From: Megalonaias nervosa
Lineage: Eukaryota > Mollusca > Bivalvia > Unionida > Unionidae
DNA length: 64,000 nt
NCBI GenBank assembly: GCA_016617855.1
Contig: JAECUM010016868.1
Location: 1 to 64,000, forward strand
Reading direction: 5' to 3'
Shown here: piece after piece, positions 22,612 to 33,543 of the stretch
How the letters are laid out: each line of letters starts with the position of its first letter
How positions within the stretch are numbered: the stretch's first letter is position 1
Translations under genes and position numbers: made by a program
The notes under the pieces: model-generated
Seen by the model: only the letters and a program-made list of their open reading frames with translations
Databases searched by the model: none
What the model was told of the DNA's origin: nothing

Positions 22612-22930
22612 TTACAGCCACAACTTTTCGTTCCAGAGGCAGAGGTTCATGACTTTATAGCAGTCTACTATGTAGCCATCTGGACTGTATTTGAAACTGT
22701 CTATATTTCTGATACAGATGTCATTGTCAGTAACGTTTTCACCTGTGATGACCTCAATATACTTTCTGATCACGGCTGAAATAACGTTCCCCAAAGATAA
22801 AGCAAGGCTACGCAGTCTGTCTGCTTATCAAGCATTTTATGTCTTCAGCTTATGCGCTTTCACCAGACTTTTCAAGATACCTTTCAAATGCTATTTCATA
22901 CTATATCATTTTTTCAATTCAGCAGAAATA
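22612..22930 (-). pseudogene. YqaJ/lambda-exonuclease-like nuclease fragment, copy 1
   Basis: The reverse strand reads WGTLFQP, a 1-nt deletion, then VIRKYIEVITGENV and KYSPDGYIVD. The SPDG aspartate matches the first metal-binding acid of the YqaJ/lambda exonuclease fold. The following E-x-K motif is lost because this copy ends at a breakpoint near 22612. The upstream WF...G.SE.A part is also deleted (only a short FERYLEK-like remnant near 22890). Homologous to 49600-50586. YqaJ enzymes act in recombination or replication of phages and large DNA viruses. Confidence 0.6.
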
Positions 22931-24410
22931 ATATAGCAGTATACAAAAGGCGGCTATTAGCCTGCTGTCATTTTAGTCTAAATTAAACATATAAGCTTCA
23001 TCATCAGCGGGCAAAGTAGTAATTTTTATATCAAATCAAAATAAGTCGTAGATTTTACATAAAATCATCTTTTTTTCAGCACAAATTATATTCTCTCCCC
23101 AACCTGAGATCAAGGTAATGCTAAAATCTCAAAAGGAAAATAACCGTGTCTGAGCACCTCTCTTTAGACTGAAAAACCATACAAGTGATCTCATACTCTC
23201 CCTTGACCATACTGTTATTGTTGAGAGGACTAGATGATTTAACTTTATTTATAATGTGGATCATAAGACAGTAGTGGCCAATGAAGTTGTTTTTATTTAT
23301 AAAGGATTACATTTCTATTTTTATACCCCTTCTTTTCCATGGTACTCAGTTTGACCATTAAAGTACTGAATGTTTGTCATTAATATATGCATGGTAAATA
23401 GTAAGTGGATTTTTATAATCACATTTCTTGTTATAGGCCTATAATGCTATATGAAGAGACATAAACCAATTTTTACAAAATACTATTTCGCCAGTAAATA
23501 CAACAGAATGACTTTCTAAAGTTTAATTCACCTTTGGCTCTATAATTTTTTAAAACCTATTTAACACTGGAAGCCGCATTTGACACTCAAGTGAGCCACT
23601 TTACTACTGAAGTCAATGAACAAAAATGAATGCGAATGTTTTTTCTTGGTCAGTGTTTGGTGAAATTTTAATTCTACCATTCTGTTTCATTCTGTTTAAC
23701 TATTTCTACAATTGAAAATATCCGTATAGGAACTGATGTAAATAAGAAATCTGAAAATTCTGTGGTATTAAATCTGCTTGAAATTCATTTATTTGTTAAC
23801 CAGTGTGATAGAACATTTGTAAAATGGCTAATTGACACGAGTGAAAGAGAATGCGTCGATTTCAGTCAGTTCTACACTTATATAAATATTAATACAGCAG
23901 GCTTCATGTAATGGCACTCTCACCATTTCAAGTTGGTAATATACGTATTGTACATGCAATAAAAGTCATTATATATAGAGACCATATTTGCTGGACAAGT
24001 GGATATCTTTGCAGGGAAAGGAACATTTATTTCTGTTTGTCTATTGGACAATTGGGGAAAATGAAATACCATACACACAAATGTCTTACATACAATTGAC
24101 AAACATAGTCTATAACTGGTGAACACTAACGTAAAAGAAAATTATATTTATTTTGTAATATTACTGTTAAGCATGAAGCACTCTGTATTCTCTCCATCTA
24201 TCCCACCGAGATAAAAGTGATCCATAAATAGTAAGGTTTACCTTCTAACATTATACTCTTGATCTCCATGACAAACATCAGTTTTAGGTATGATGGGATT
24301 TATTTAAGTCAAAAACATTTTATAAAAAAGCACAAAATCTTAAAATTACGGTATAAAAGGTATTGTGTAAAACATATGAACAAAAGCCTGAATATCTGAG
24401 CTTATTTAAA
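22931..24410. other. Flank of block D, no gene seen
   Basis: Up to about 23680 it matches 50590-51665 in patches (e.g. catggtaaatagtaagtg, tttggtgaa). Beyond that no similarity recognised. AAATAAAT near 24299 on the minus strand could be a poly-A signal for the dispanin gene. Confidence 0.5.
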
Positions 24411-24415
24411 TATTA

Positions 24416-24578
24416 CAGTTAAACCCCCGTTTAAGGTCACAAAATGTGGCCTTATAAAATGTGTGTCATCTCATGAGGGGCACATAGTGATTGACATATA
24501 CTGTTTTGGTGTTAGGTAAGGTGGCCTTATAAAAGAACCGGTCTCTTTCACAAGGGCCTTTCAAAAAGCGAATCACTG
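24416..24578. mobile_element. 163-bp Tc1/mariner-like MITE candidate
   Basis: Imperfect terminal inverted repeats (CAGTTAAACCCCCGTTTAAGG and, from the other end, CAGTGATTCGCTTTTTGAAAGG) are flanked by TA on both sides (24414-24415 and 24579-24580), the target duplication of Tc1/mariner elements. It lies 59 bp beyond the stop codon of the dispanin gene, so it may be in its 3' UTR. Confidence 0.5.
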
Positions 24579-24636
24579 TAATTGAAGTTTGGTCCTTTCA
24601 CAGTAACTTGTGCATCTGTACTCAACTGAACTATTT

Positions 24637-24834
24637 TTAAAAAATTGTTTGGTTGCTAAAATGATTGCTCCTGTGGACACTGTTGACAGCAATCCCGACA
24701 TAGACACCGACAATGATGCAGACAACAACAATGGAAAGAACTCCTGCTATGATGCTGATCATGGTCAACTTCCGAGCAGATTCGGAACTTTCTCGAGCAC
24801 TAGCGATATCTCCCCGGGAAAGTGCCTCTCTGGC
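24637..24834 (-). CDS. CD225/dispanin gene, last coding exon
   Basis: The acceptor TATCTTCTAG precedes GCC at 24834. The exon gives 65 residues then TAA: AREALSRGDIASARESSESA, a basic link, then a hydrophobic helix (ISIIAGVLSIVVVCIIVGVY). This is the second half of a CD225 domain, where the G-D-x-x-x-A motif and second membrane helix are conserved. Phase 0 at its start matches the phase 0 donor of the 32296-32424 exon, about 7.5 kb upstream. Dispanins are small two-helix membrane proteins; IFITM members restrict virus entry, and PRRT1/SynDIG members associate with glutamate receptors. Which role applies here cannot be read from sequence. Confidence 0.88.
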   Translation of the reverse strand, partial: AREALSRGDIASARESSESARKLTMISIIAGVLSIVVVCIIVGVYVGIAVNSVHRSNHFSNQTIF

Positions 24835-25128
24835 CTAGAAGATAAAATACATTACATTTGTATAAGAATATTTTGAAATGCATCCTTGGACGCACTGAGC
24901 TGGTGTACTACACTTATCTACATTTATCAGCCCTGGGCACACCGGCTAGCAATACCTCCATTTACGTGTATCTAAATAAGATGATATAGAAAATTGATTA
25001 GCCAGTCATATGCTTTATAGCAAACTCCAGGTGAGTCTGATATCACTCCCATTGGTGACTGACATATGCAAATTCACAAACATATGGATTGATTGTAGAG
25101 TAATAAAACTGAAGCGAGGAAAGAAAAA

Positions 25129-25130
<2 letters not shown>

Positions 25131-25186
<56 letters not shown>
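25131..25186. repeat. (TA)n microsatellite
   Basis: About 28 TA units about 130 bp 5' of the jockey LINE. Confidence 0.95.
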
Positions 25187-25190
<4 letters not shown>

Positions 25191-25320
25191 AACCTGTCGA
25201 AAGTCTTCCATGGAAAAAGGTCAAACTTTGTACTCAGGTGACCACACTATGCAAAATTCATCTTTCAAACCTGGCTGATGAACACATGTTCCAAAATACA
25301 TGTACCACAATTATTGAGAC

Positions 25321-27120
25321 TTGGCACCACTCAGAAACCAACCGCACCCTGCTGTCAAACCAAATGCTGTAGCTAGCCACTTATTACAAGTGGCAAAAGC
25401 ACCCCTAGAGAAACAGCCCCGACGTCAAGTACGAGATGAGTGGCGACAATACTGCCGTCGGAAGTCAGAGGAAGTAGATCAACATACTCCAGAGACATTT
25501 ACAACAACAGAACCTGAAACGGTGATATGCAGCATCATATCAGGCAAAGCAGCAGATACGACAACATCCTGCCTGCGTTCCTGAAGCATCTTGGCCCGAA
25601 GGCAAAGGAATGGTTTGCCGCGTTTTACACCCGGGTTGATAGGGAAAAGTGCATGCCGACTACGTGGAGCCAGGCAAAGATTACTGCGATCCCAAAACCT
25701 GGCAATGATCCCCACAATGCGGTGAGTTATCGGCCGATCGCCTTGCTTTCAGTCTATTTTAAAGTACTGGAGCGCCTGATTCTTCAAAGAATTGGTCCTG
25801 ACTTGGAGAATATCATAACTGTTGAGCAAGCAGGCTTCAGGCATGACCGTAGCACTTGCGATCAAGTCCATGCTCTGACTACGTTTGTTGAAAACGGGTT
25901 TCAGAGGAACCTTAAAACTGGAGTTGTTTTTCTGGATCTAACAGCGGCATATGACACGGTCTGGCATGCAGGGCTGCTGTTGAAAATTTCCAGAGTATTG
26001 CCGCGCTGGATAGTTGAGACTATCAAACTGTTCCTTCGTGACAGGCGCTTCAGAGTGCACATCAGAGAGAACTGCAGCTCATGGAGGCGTCAGACTAATG
26101 GACTGCCACAAGGGTCTGTTCTTTCGCCTAGTTTGTTCAATGTCTGTATCAATGACTTACCTGTAACACAGTCACGCAAGTTCATGCATGCAGATGAGAT
26201 TGCTCTCGGGACCCAAAGTCGCTCATTTACTGCGATTGAGTGGGTACTGAACAGGGACCTGGAGGATATGACGGACTTCTTCAAGAAATGGGTTCTACAG
26301 CCAAACGTAACAGTCTCCAGCGTCTTCCACCTTAACAATGCAAATGCGAACCATGAGCTTTGCATCATTCTCAGTGGGCAGCAAATAAAACACGACCGGA
26401 CACCAACATACCTTGGTGTGACTCTGGACAGATCGACATTCTACAACCACCTGAAGAAAACTGCAGCAAGACTTAGCACTCGAAAGAACCTACTCAGCAC
26501 CATGGCTGGCTCAACCTGGGGCGCTAGTGCTCAGACACTAAAGAAATCAGCACTGACCCTCTAATATTCGACAGCCAAGTATTGCGCTCCTGTCTGGGGT
26601 CGATCATCCCACACTAAGTTAATTGAGATCCAGCTCAACACAACAATGCGCATAATCTCTGGAACACTACGCCCTACCCCTTTACCATGGACGCCGGTAC
26701 TCAGCAACATTCCTCCTCCACATCTACGTCGCCAGGAAGCAACAACAAAAGTGTTGGCTAAGGTCTATGCCAGTGAGAAACTTCCACTGTATATAGACAT
26801 CCCCTCACATCCAGCAGTCCGCTTGACTTCGTGACGCCCAATCTAGTTAGGTTCGTTGCCGGAAGAATATGACAGCTATTTCGGCATGGAGTGCCAAGTG
26901 GTCTTCTGTGGACCACGCTGAACCGCCTTCGGACAGGACAGAGGCGTTGTGCAGTCAACCTAGTCCGATGGGGACAAGCCACTAACTCTTCCTGGTGATG
27001 TGGAGCTCTTCAGACCATGTCACACATTGTGAAAAACTGTCCACTGACTAAGTTCCCTGGTAAACTGCAGGCTCTGCATCTTGCTGATGATGACGCTGTT
27101 AAATGGCGGGGCACGCACTG
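25321..27120 (+). pseudogene. Jockey-like reverse transcriptase remnant
   Basis: The first frame (25321-25584) gives AVASHLLQVAKAPLEKQPRR; a shift near 25540 leads to the main frame 25527-26564. Motifs in order: SYRPIALLSVYFKVLERLIL, EQAGFRHDRSTCDQV, VVFLDLTAAYDTVWH, NGLPQGSVLSPSLFN. At the active site the usual F-A-D-D reads HADE, so a catalytic aspartate is lost. The frame stops after KKSALTL, then continues with YSTAKYCAPVWGRSSHT and HPAVRLTS. The C-terminal Cys/His region (about 26990-27100) is frame-shifted. The family copies its RNA into DNA at a nicked target; this copy cannot. Confidence 0.9.
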
Positions 27121-27126
27121 CACACG

Positions 27127-27157
<31 letters not shown>
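25321..27157 (+). mobile_element. 5'-truncated jockey-like LINE with (TAA)n tail
   Basis: Begins inside the linker before the reverse transcriptase, so the endonuclease is missing, as expected for truncated target-primed insertion. Coding remnants run to about 27120 and a (TAA)n tail follows. Inserted in the large dispanin intron, antisense to the gene. Confidence 0.85.
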
Positions 27158-27159
27158 GA

Positions 27160-27200
<41 letters not shown>
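27128..27200. repeat. (TAA)n then (TTA)n, complementary tracts
   Basis: (TAA)n at 27128-27157 is the LINE tail; (TTA)n at 27160-27200 is its reverse complement. Together they could fold into a hairpin. Confidence 0.92.
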
Positions 27201-27238
27201 GTCATTAACAGACTTTGTTTAAAGCTCTATGGAAGAAA

Positions 27239-27291
<53 letters not shown>

Positions 27292-27566
27292 TTTGGATTT
27301 TTAACATCATTTTAAAAAAGAATTCTGTAATGTCGCTACGATGTCTGCAGTGTGGCAGTTTATAGTGATGTCTAGCACTAGGAAATCATGCCACCCAGTC
27401 ATATTATCCTGGCACCAGGCCGACCAGCCCTAACACTAACCTCTTAATGCTGAGCACCAAGCAAGGCAGCTGCTAGTACCATTTTTATTAGCCTTTGGTA
27501 TGACTCGGCCGGGGTGCGATCCCGTGAGGCGGACGCTCTAATCACTTAGGCCACCGGAGCGGTCAA
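27239..27566 (-). mobile_element. SINE family I, copy 4 (full length)
   Basis: The tail (TG)n on the plus strand is at 27239-27290, then the body reversed (ctacgatgtctgcagtgtgg, accaggccgaccag, taacctcttaatgctgagc), then the tRNA-like head ending ccaccggagcggt at 27564. The B box is damaged by a deletion (ggggtgcgatcccgtgaggc). Confidence 0.9.
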
Positions 27567-27576
27567 CAAAATTGTC

Positions 27577-27660
<84 letters not shown>
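27577..27660. repeat. (TA)n microsatellite
   Basis: About 40 TA units broken once by AA at about 27601; directly follows the SINE head. Confidence 0.95.
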
Positions 27661-27661
<1 letters not shown>

Positions 27662-28724
27662 TCTTCCAAACGTTTGTTCTCTCCACACAAGAACACTGTA
27701 CCCTGCTTATTTCAACCCATCCTACAAATTAAATCATTACTGAATCTTAAGAAAAAACTCAATGACTATCATTTTCTGCACTATGACAAAACACAAATTT
27801 AACTACTGATTGTTAGATACATATGACTGTGGAATAGAAGAATGACTCTTTGTTCCACCAACAATACACTCAAAACTATGTCTTGATTAACCAGATGCTT
27901 CGCTCCAAACATCAAAAGAGAGTCAGCTTATACGAGAGGCCTGTGATGACAAGGAAATGAAAATATGCCTGAAATGTCTGTTCTTCGTAATACATAAACT
28001 TAAATTTTGCCTACGTTTACAAAGAGTTTTTTTAAATGAAGAATGGCGCCTGACCGAACTGAAAGGATATAACTTGTATCTCTCCACAAAGACGAACGTT
28101 TTTCATCAGAGCAGGGCTTAAAATTGATGTCATCAGCTACTATGTTCCTAGTCACAATTTTGATATTTCTAGCTGAAAAAATAAACTAAATATTTCTTCA
28201 AATGATATGACTTGATAAAAACATTGGCTACCTCATCAAGCGAAGAAACCATCATTTGGTTAAAACAACTCGTTGTAACTAATCGTAGAAAGTAGGCGAC
28301 ACTTATATACATGTATAGGAAACCTAGCCGGGGTAAAGTTAGGATTTATGTTGAGACCAGGTTAACGCTATATAACGGCAATCATTCAGAGAGGTTTGGG
28401 TGTATAGGACCACTTTTTCTGCATTGATGAATGAGTTCTTCATACAACATTCATACTCCCTACCACTGAGTCTAGGTCCTGATTCATAACTTAGGAACTG
28501 TTTATATTACCGCCTTTAAAATATATACACTGACTTGGCGTTTCAAGGGGAGCTAATCTGTGTAGTCATCATGAATCCCCGTGTCTGTCCTTTACTCCAT
28601 TGGATCCCCACCAGTGGTTTCATAACTTGAAAACCAATGAGACCTGTGATGGCTCATGGGTTTAAGTACCTAACTAGCAACCACAACATTCTTGATTCGA
28701 TTTCCACCATCTGGAGGCTGAGTA

Positions 28725-29490
28725 ATAAGCATGGATTTTGCTCCTATTTCAACTCATTGAGATTTTGATGATACAAGAGTACAGAGCATATATGATCAAA
28801 ATCTGTTCAGAAAACTGGTTCCTAGAGAGTTCACAAGCTCTGCAAATTAGATGTTTAGACAACCCTATTAATACGTATGGATGTTGCTTATAAATAAACT
28901 CATCTGAGATCTTGATGATACAAGCCTACACACCAGGTCTGACGAAAAATCTTGTCAGAAATGTGGCGTCAAGATTGAAACAAGCTCAGCCAATCAATTG
29001 CTGGATCACTTCATTGATATGTGTGGGTGTCACTTATAATCAAACTAGTTTAAAAATTTATAGATATAAGTTTACATACAGATTGCTTCAAAATGTGATT
29101 AGAAATATGACCCCTAACGTGTTCATAAGCACAGAAAATCAGATGCAAGATCACCTCTTTAATATACATGGATGTTGCTCAAAACTGAACTCACCTAGTG
29201 TCATGATGATCTTGCATACTAAATACAATCAAAATCTGATCAGATATATGGTTTATAAAGTGTACACACGCTAAGACAATCAGTAATTTCACTTCTGGAG
29301 TGTTCACAATCTCAGCCAAACAGATGCGAAGTCACCTCATGAAGATACATTAATGTTGTTCACAGCCGAATCATCTGAAATCGTAATCGTATAAGCTAAT
29401 ATGCCAAATATGACTGATATCTAATCAGATATATTGCCTCTAGAATGTGAACAAGCTCAGATAATCTGATGTAACGTCGTCACATTACAG
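28725..29490 (+). repeat. Tandem array of about 145-bp units, array 1
   Basis: Five diverged units spaced about 143-180 bp, each with an atggatgttgct-like start, then aactcatctgagatcttgat, then agctcagccaatcagatgca-like text. Located in the large dispanin intron. Confidence 0.8.
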
Positions 29491-31159
29491 TGAAATCCAG
29501 TTATAACATCCTTCGGCAGAACACAAAATCCGATATAACAAATGGTCATGATGTATCTCCCAAACTTGTATAACCTATTCACTCATTCCTCCAGACTGAT
29601 TTTCAAATTACTGCGAACTGTTATTGCCGACTTAGTATGTCTGATTTATTTAGCTGATAATTGTAAATCTAATTTGCTATCAACAAGAACACTAATGCAT
29701 CTTATTTATTTCTGTCTTCAATGTAAATTGTTGTTCAATGCAGGTAAACAACAGACCACTTTTGTCATTCAATCAACAGAGATACACACGCATGCATCAA
29801 ACAATGCCTTGGCTAAGGGGAAATGATTGTTGCAAATATTTTGTGCTGATTTATTAACAGTCATTAAATTAAAACCGCCATTGTGTTTTCAGTCAATGAT
29901 CAAGTGATAAATCAACCAGCAGACGAAACTAAATCATTTCTTTGGAACCCAATACACTGTATCACCAATCTATATGCTGCAGGTGTCCAGAAAGTTCACT
30001 GGCTGTTGATTAATATTTGTTTGCAGCACTTTTGGTTATTGTCAAACATATTTAGCCACCCCCTCCCTTCATATTACCTCTGAAAGCTGACTACAGAAAT
30101 ATGAAACTATCCACATTATGTCGTTCATGTAAATTTTGATGTCATCGTGGCCAAATCCATATGCATAAAATCTGAATCAATATTTTTTATTTTCTTAAAA
30201 TTTAATCAAAGCATCAGCTTCCAATGATTTTGATATACATATGCTTCTTGTCGTTGTAAAGATAATGTTCTATAGTTGCACACTGACTAGAACAGACCCA
30301 TTTAAGGTGTAGTAGTGCAAGCGATTGCAATCATAATCAAACATGCTACTGTACGCCCAGTTTTTGCTTCACAGTAGTGCAAAGTTATAATTGTCAACTT
30401 ATGAAACAACCAATATATGACTTATTTCATTTCTTCTTTCCTGTCTTTTTGAATTTGACTCAAAGTGATTTTTAGGCTGCTCTTCACCCATGAGATATAA
30501 TGGTTTGCTCCCAAACTGTGTTTAGGCTTTTTCGCACCGGTTACTAAGTTCATCTCAAATACATGTACAATGACAATACCCGTGAATAAATTTCGGTTGT
30601 AGTATTTTTCAAGCCAAACTTCAAGCTTCTTATTAGCAACCCTCAATGGTCGTTTTGGGGCATTTTATTGTTAGTCTAAATTCAGTCCCTTCGGAGATAT
30701 CAGCATGTTGCAGAAAATACAATGTTTCCTAAGTCAGTGTGAGTGTATTACCAAAAATAAAATATTTAGATTTAAATAGAATCTATCACTGAAAATTCAA
30801 GACATTGCGCGTCTTTATGCACATTTTCGTTGGAATTACACACAGTCAGATCATTTGTTGAATACACATGTATTTGAACTATCTTTTCCCGATTAAATGG
30901 CTAATTTTCTTGTCCATGCATGTACCAATTGACGGTATTAGGAAAATATTAACTATTAAATATGTAATCACTGTGTTAATATTCATAATTTTAAGTTGAT
31001 GACTACATCACTGAACAATGTAGTTTTGCACCCAATCCCCGAATATGTATAACCAAGAGAAAAAAAACATGCAATATTTTCTTCGGCTAACTGACCTGTG
31101 ACTATACGTGATATACCAAGATTGCATTTTGTTGACCCAGACACAGGTTTGCAATGTAA

Positions 31160-31670
31160 TATGCATGGATGAACATTGCTCATAATCGAACTCATCCAGA
31201 ATCTTACAAATAAAAGTTTACAATTTTCGAATATATTTAAAATGTGACTAGAAATATGGCTTCTAGATTACTAAAAAGCTGAGCCAATCAGATGCAAGAT
31301 CCACCTCATCAATATGCGTGAATGCCTCTTATAACAAATCTTTTGAAGTCTTGATGACATAAGTTTACACGCCAAATCAGATCAAATGTAATCAGAATTA
31401 TGGCCACCAGAGTGAACATAGCTCAGCTAATTAGATGCAAGGTCACCACATTAACATACAAGGATGCTGCTTATTTTTGAATTCATCAGAGATCTTGATA
31501 GTATAAGAATAAATACCAAAACATGATTTAAATCTTATCATAAATGAAGCCTACTTGAATGTTCAAAACCAAATTTTGATGGATGGGAGGACAGACAGAT
31601 GATGTACGATGGATACAAGGCCATGCCAAAAGCTTGCCTGGCATCTGGCCAGGTGAGCTAAAACTATGGT
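31160..31670 (+). repeat. 145-bp repeat, array 2, with a distinct 3' edge
   Basis: Three units (starts near 31162, 31313, 31458) of the same family. The last passes into gatggatgggaggacagaca and ends with tggccaggtgagctaaaa, which may be the true terminus of the parent element. Confidence 0.75.
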
Positions 31671-32295
31671 TACCTCCGGATACACAGAAATGTGGCGTCA
31701 TACAACCGACCTAGAAGAACAAGTCTGAAAGGCTAATGGCGTTCGCTCTTTTTAACACTACAATAATTTCAGACTGGATTTAGAATTCTCTGAGTAAACA
31801 AAATCAGAGCTCTTTTAATTATTCATTAGCCTCGCAGTTTACATGTGCATTAACAGAGAGATGAAGAATGTAGAGAAGCCGTGCTTGTCAGCCCTTCAAG
31901 ACAATGAAAATTAAATAATGGGAAAATATAAAATATGACGGTCATCAAAGGAAATGGTTGTATAATGATTCTTTATAAAACTGGTTAAAACTGGCTATGA
32001 AGCAGAATATCTTAAACTAGTTTTATTTAAACCAAGGTCTAGTATGGTGTCATTGTTTAAAAGTTACTTTTATAACACGCCTACCAATGAATTACTTACA
32101 AAATAGATCATCTGTGACTTTTTTCTCATCACTTCCGATGTCCAAAGACCTGATAAAAAGATCACCATTTTAGATTTCTTGTCTATTTTAACTGACGTTC
32201 AAAAACAAAAATTTGACACGAAAGACGAATGATGAATAAAGCACTAGAGGATGCACATAAAATGTACACCGCATTATTATGACAGCTTTACATAC

Positions 32296-32424
32296 ATCGC
32301 AGGCCTTAATAATGGCACATATCCCTGTTGGCCAGAAGCAGCAGAGAGTGGCAAAGATAGCACGGTACATGTAGTCTTGTGGGGCCTGTTGAGTTCTTAT
32401 GGTCTTGTGTTGAGGTGCAGCAAC
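32296..32424 (-). CDS. CD225/dispanin gene, middle exon
   Basis: The acceptor TATACTTCTCTAG precedes GTT at 32424 and the donor GAT|GTATGTAAAG follows 32296, so the exon is 129 nt, 43 codons, phase 0 to 0. It encodes APQDYMYRAIFATLCCFW followed by PTGICAIIKACD. This is the first half of the CD225 domain: the D-Y/F entry, the paired cysteines (palmitoylation sites in IFITM proteins) and the first membrane-embedded helix ending in I-I-K. It joins cleanly in frame with 24637-24834 (second half) and 35924-36144 (Gln/Pro/Tyr-rich N-terminal region). I am sure of the family, less sure of the subfamily. Confidence 0.9.
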
Positions 32425-33467
32425 CTAGAGAAGTATAAAATCATGAATCTGATATGATGTGTTCTTCAGATAAAAACCAGAATGTAATCAAGAATTACAC
32501 AGGTCGCCTCTATTGGCCTTTAGTAGCCTCCAGCAGCCACTGTAAGCATTAGCTATTATGCAGAAAATAAATTCATACTAAAATCTTGACCTATGAAATG
32601 TTGACCCCTGTGCCAGAGGATAAAAGATGTTAAAACATTTAAAAAGAACATTTTTTTTTCTATGATATCAAAGAGATATAGTTTTATGAGTTCATATTCA
32701 TAAGCTCTGCTTCAAAAGTAATTTTGAATGTCAGATTTTACTGGGAAGACGTATTCGAGTAAACTTGGAGCGGCAGCCAGAATGACCACTAGTAAAAGCA
32801 TAGTTTATGCATCAATGTTTTTTTTAATGAGCCACTACATGTAAGGCCTGCCATGAATTGTAGGCAGTCCTTCTCATTCACGTATACAACAATAAACTGT
32901 TTACATGTTGCTAGTAACCTGTCACAAGATACAATGTAAAATCTTTCATGTGGAATATTTAACATTTAATAATATATTTCCTACTTCCATCAGCATTGGT
33001 TAGAAAGGGTCTTCTGTGTAGGCTAGAATGTATGTAGCATGGAAACATCTATGTAGTCATGAGCAAAGGCATAAAATGTAGATCAGAGTGACCTTTGGTT
33101 CTAACGATATAGAACTAACAGAAATGTTTCGAATTATCAAGTTTCATGAGTCTACTATATCAGTCCACAAGAAATAAACATTAGGCAAACAATTTCTACA
33201 ATGATAGTAAAACATGAACTATAAATCATAAGGACTTAATTTTGCAATAAGGCTGAGGTACTTATCAATGTGTGTGCCCTTATCAAAGATTACAGAGTAT
33301 AGGAAGGATAATATGAATATAGCATACCAAAAAAAATGATATAGTCATGAGGTAAATATAACACCTTGACCCCGAGGTCCAAGGTGCAAGCGTACAATGC
33401 ACCGAATAACTTCATAATTATTCATCCGAACTGTGAACTTGTATTGTGTGTAGTAAAATGTTTAATG

Positions 33468-33469
<2 letters not shown>

Positions 33470-33541
<72 letters not shown>
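33470..33541. repeat. (TA)n microsatellite
   Basis: About 35 TA units in the dispanin intron. Confidence 0.95.

Positions 33542-33543
<2 letters not shown>

Larger units (their letters stand above)
18500..23680 (-). mobile_element. Maverick/Polinton-like virus-related relic, copy 1 (block D)
   Basis: Read on the minus strand the order is: YqaJ-type nuclease fragment (22.9-22.6 kb), adenain/Ulp1-type protease with a hydrophobic N-terminal region (20.3-19.7), PLA2-like domain (19.33-18.95), integrase (18.83-18.54). This mix, especially a retroviral-type integrase with an adenain-like protease, is characteristic of Mavericks/Polintons and related viruses. No DNA polymerase B, ATPase or capsid gene is recognised. 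All frames are broken, and a hAT element splits the relic at 20480-22269. A second partial copy lies at 48535-51665. No terminal inverted repeats were identified, so the ends are estimates. Confidence 0.65.
24835..32295 (-). other. Large intron of the dispanin gene, filled with repeats
   Basis: From the donor GTATGTAAAG (just below 32296) to the acceptor at 24835. It contains a (TA)n, a jockey LINE, (TAA)n/(TTA)n, a SINE, another (TA)n and two arrays of the 145-bp repeat, listed separately. The rest (27661-28720, 29491-31159, 31680-32180) shows no gene; 29486-29545 (cagtgaaatccagttataac) resembles a transposon terminus but no partner end was found. Confidence 0.75.
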
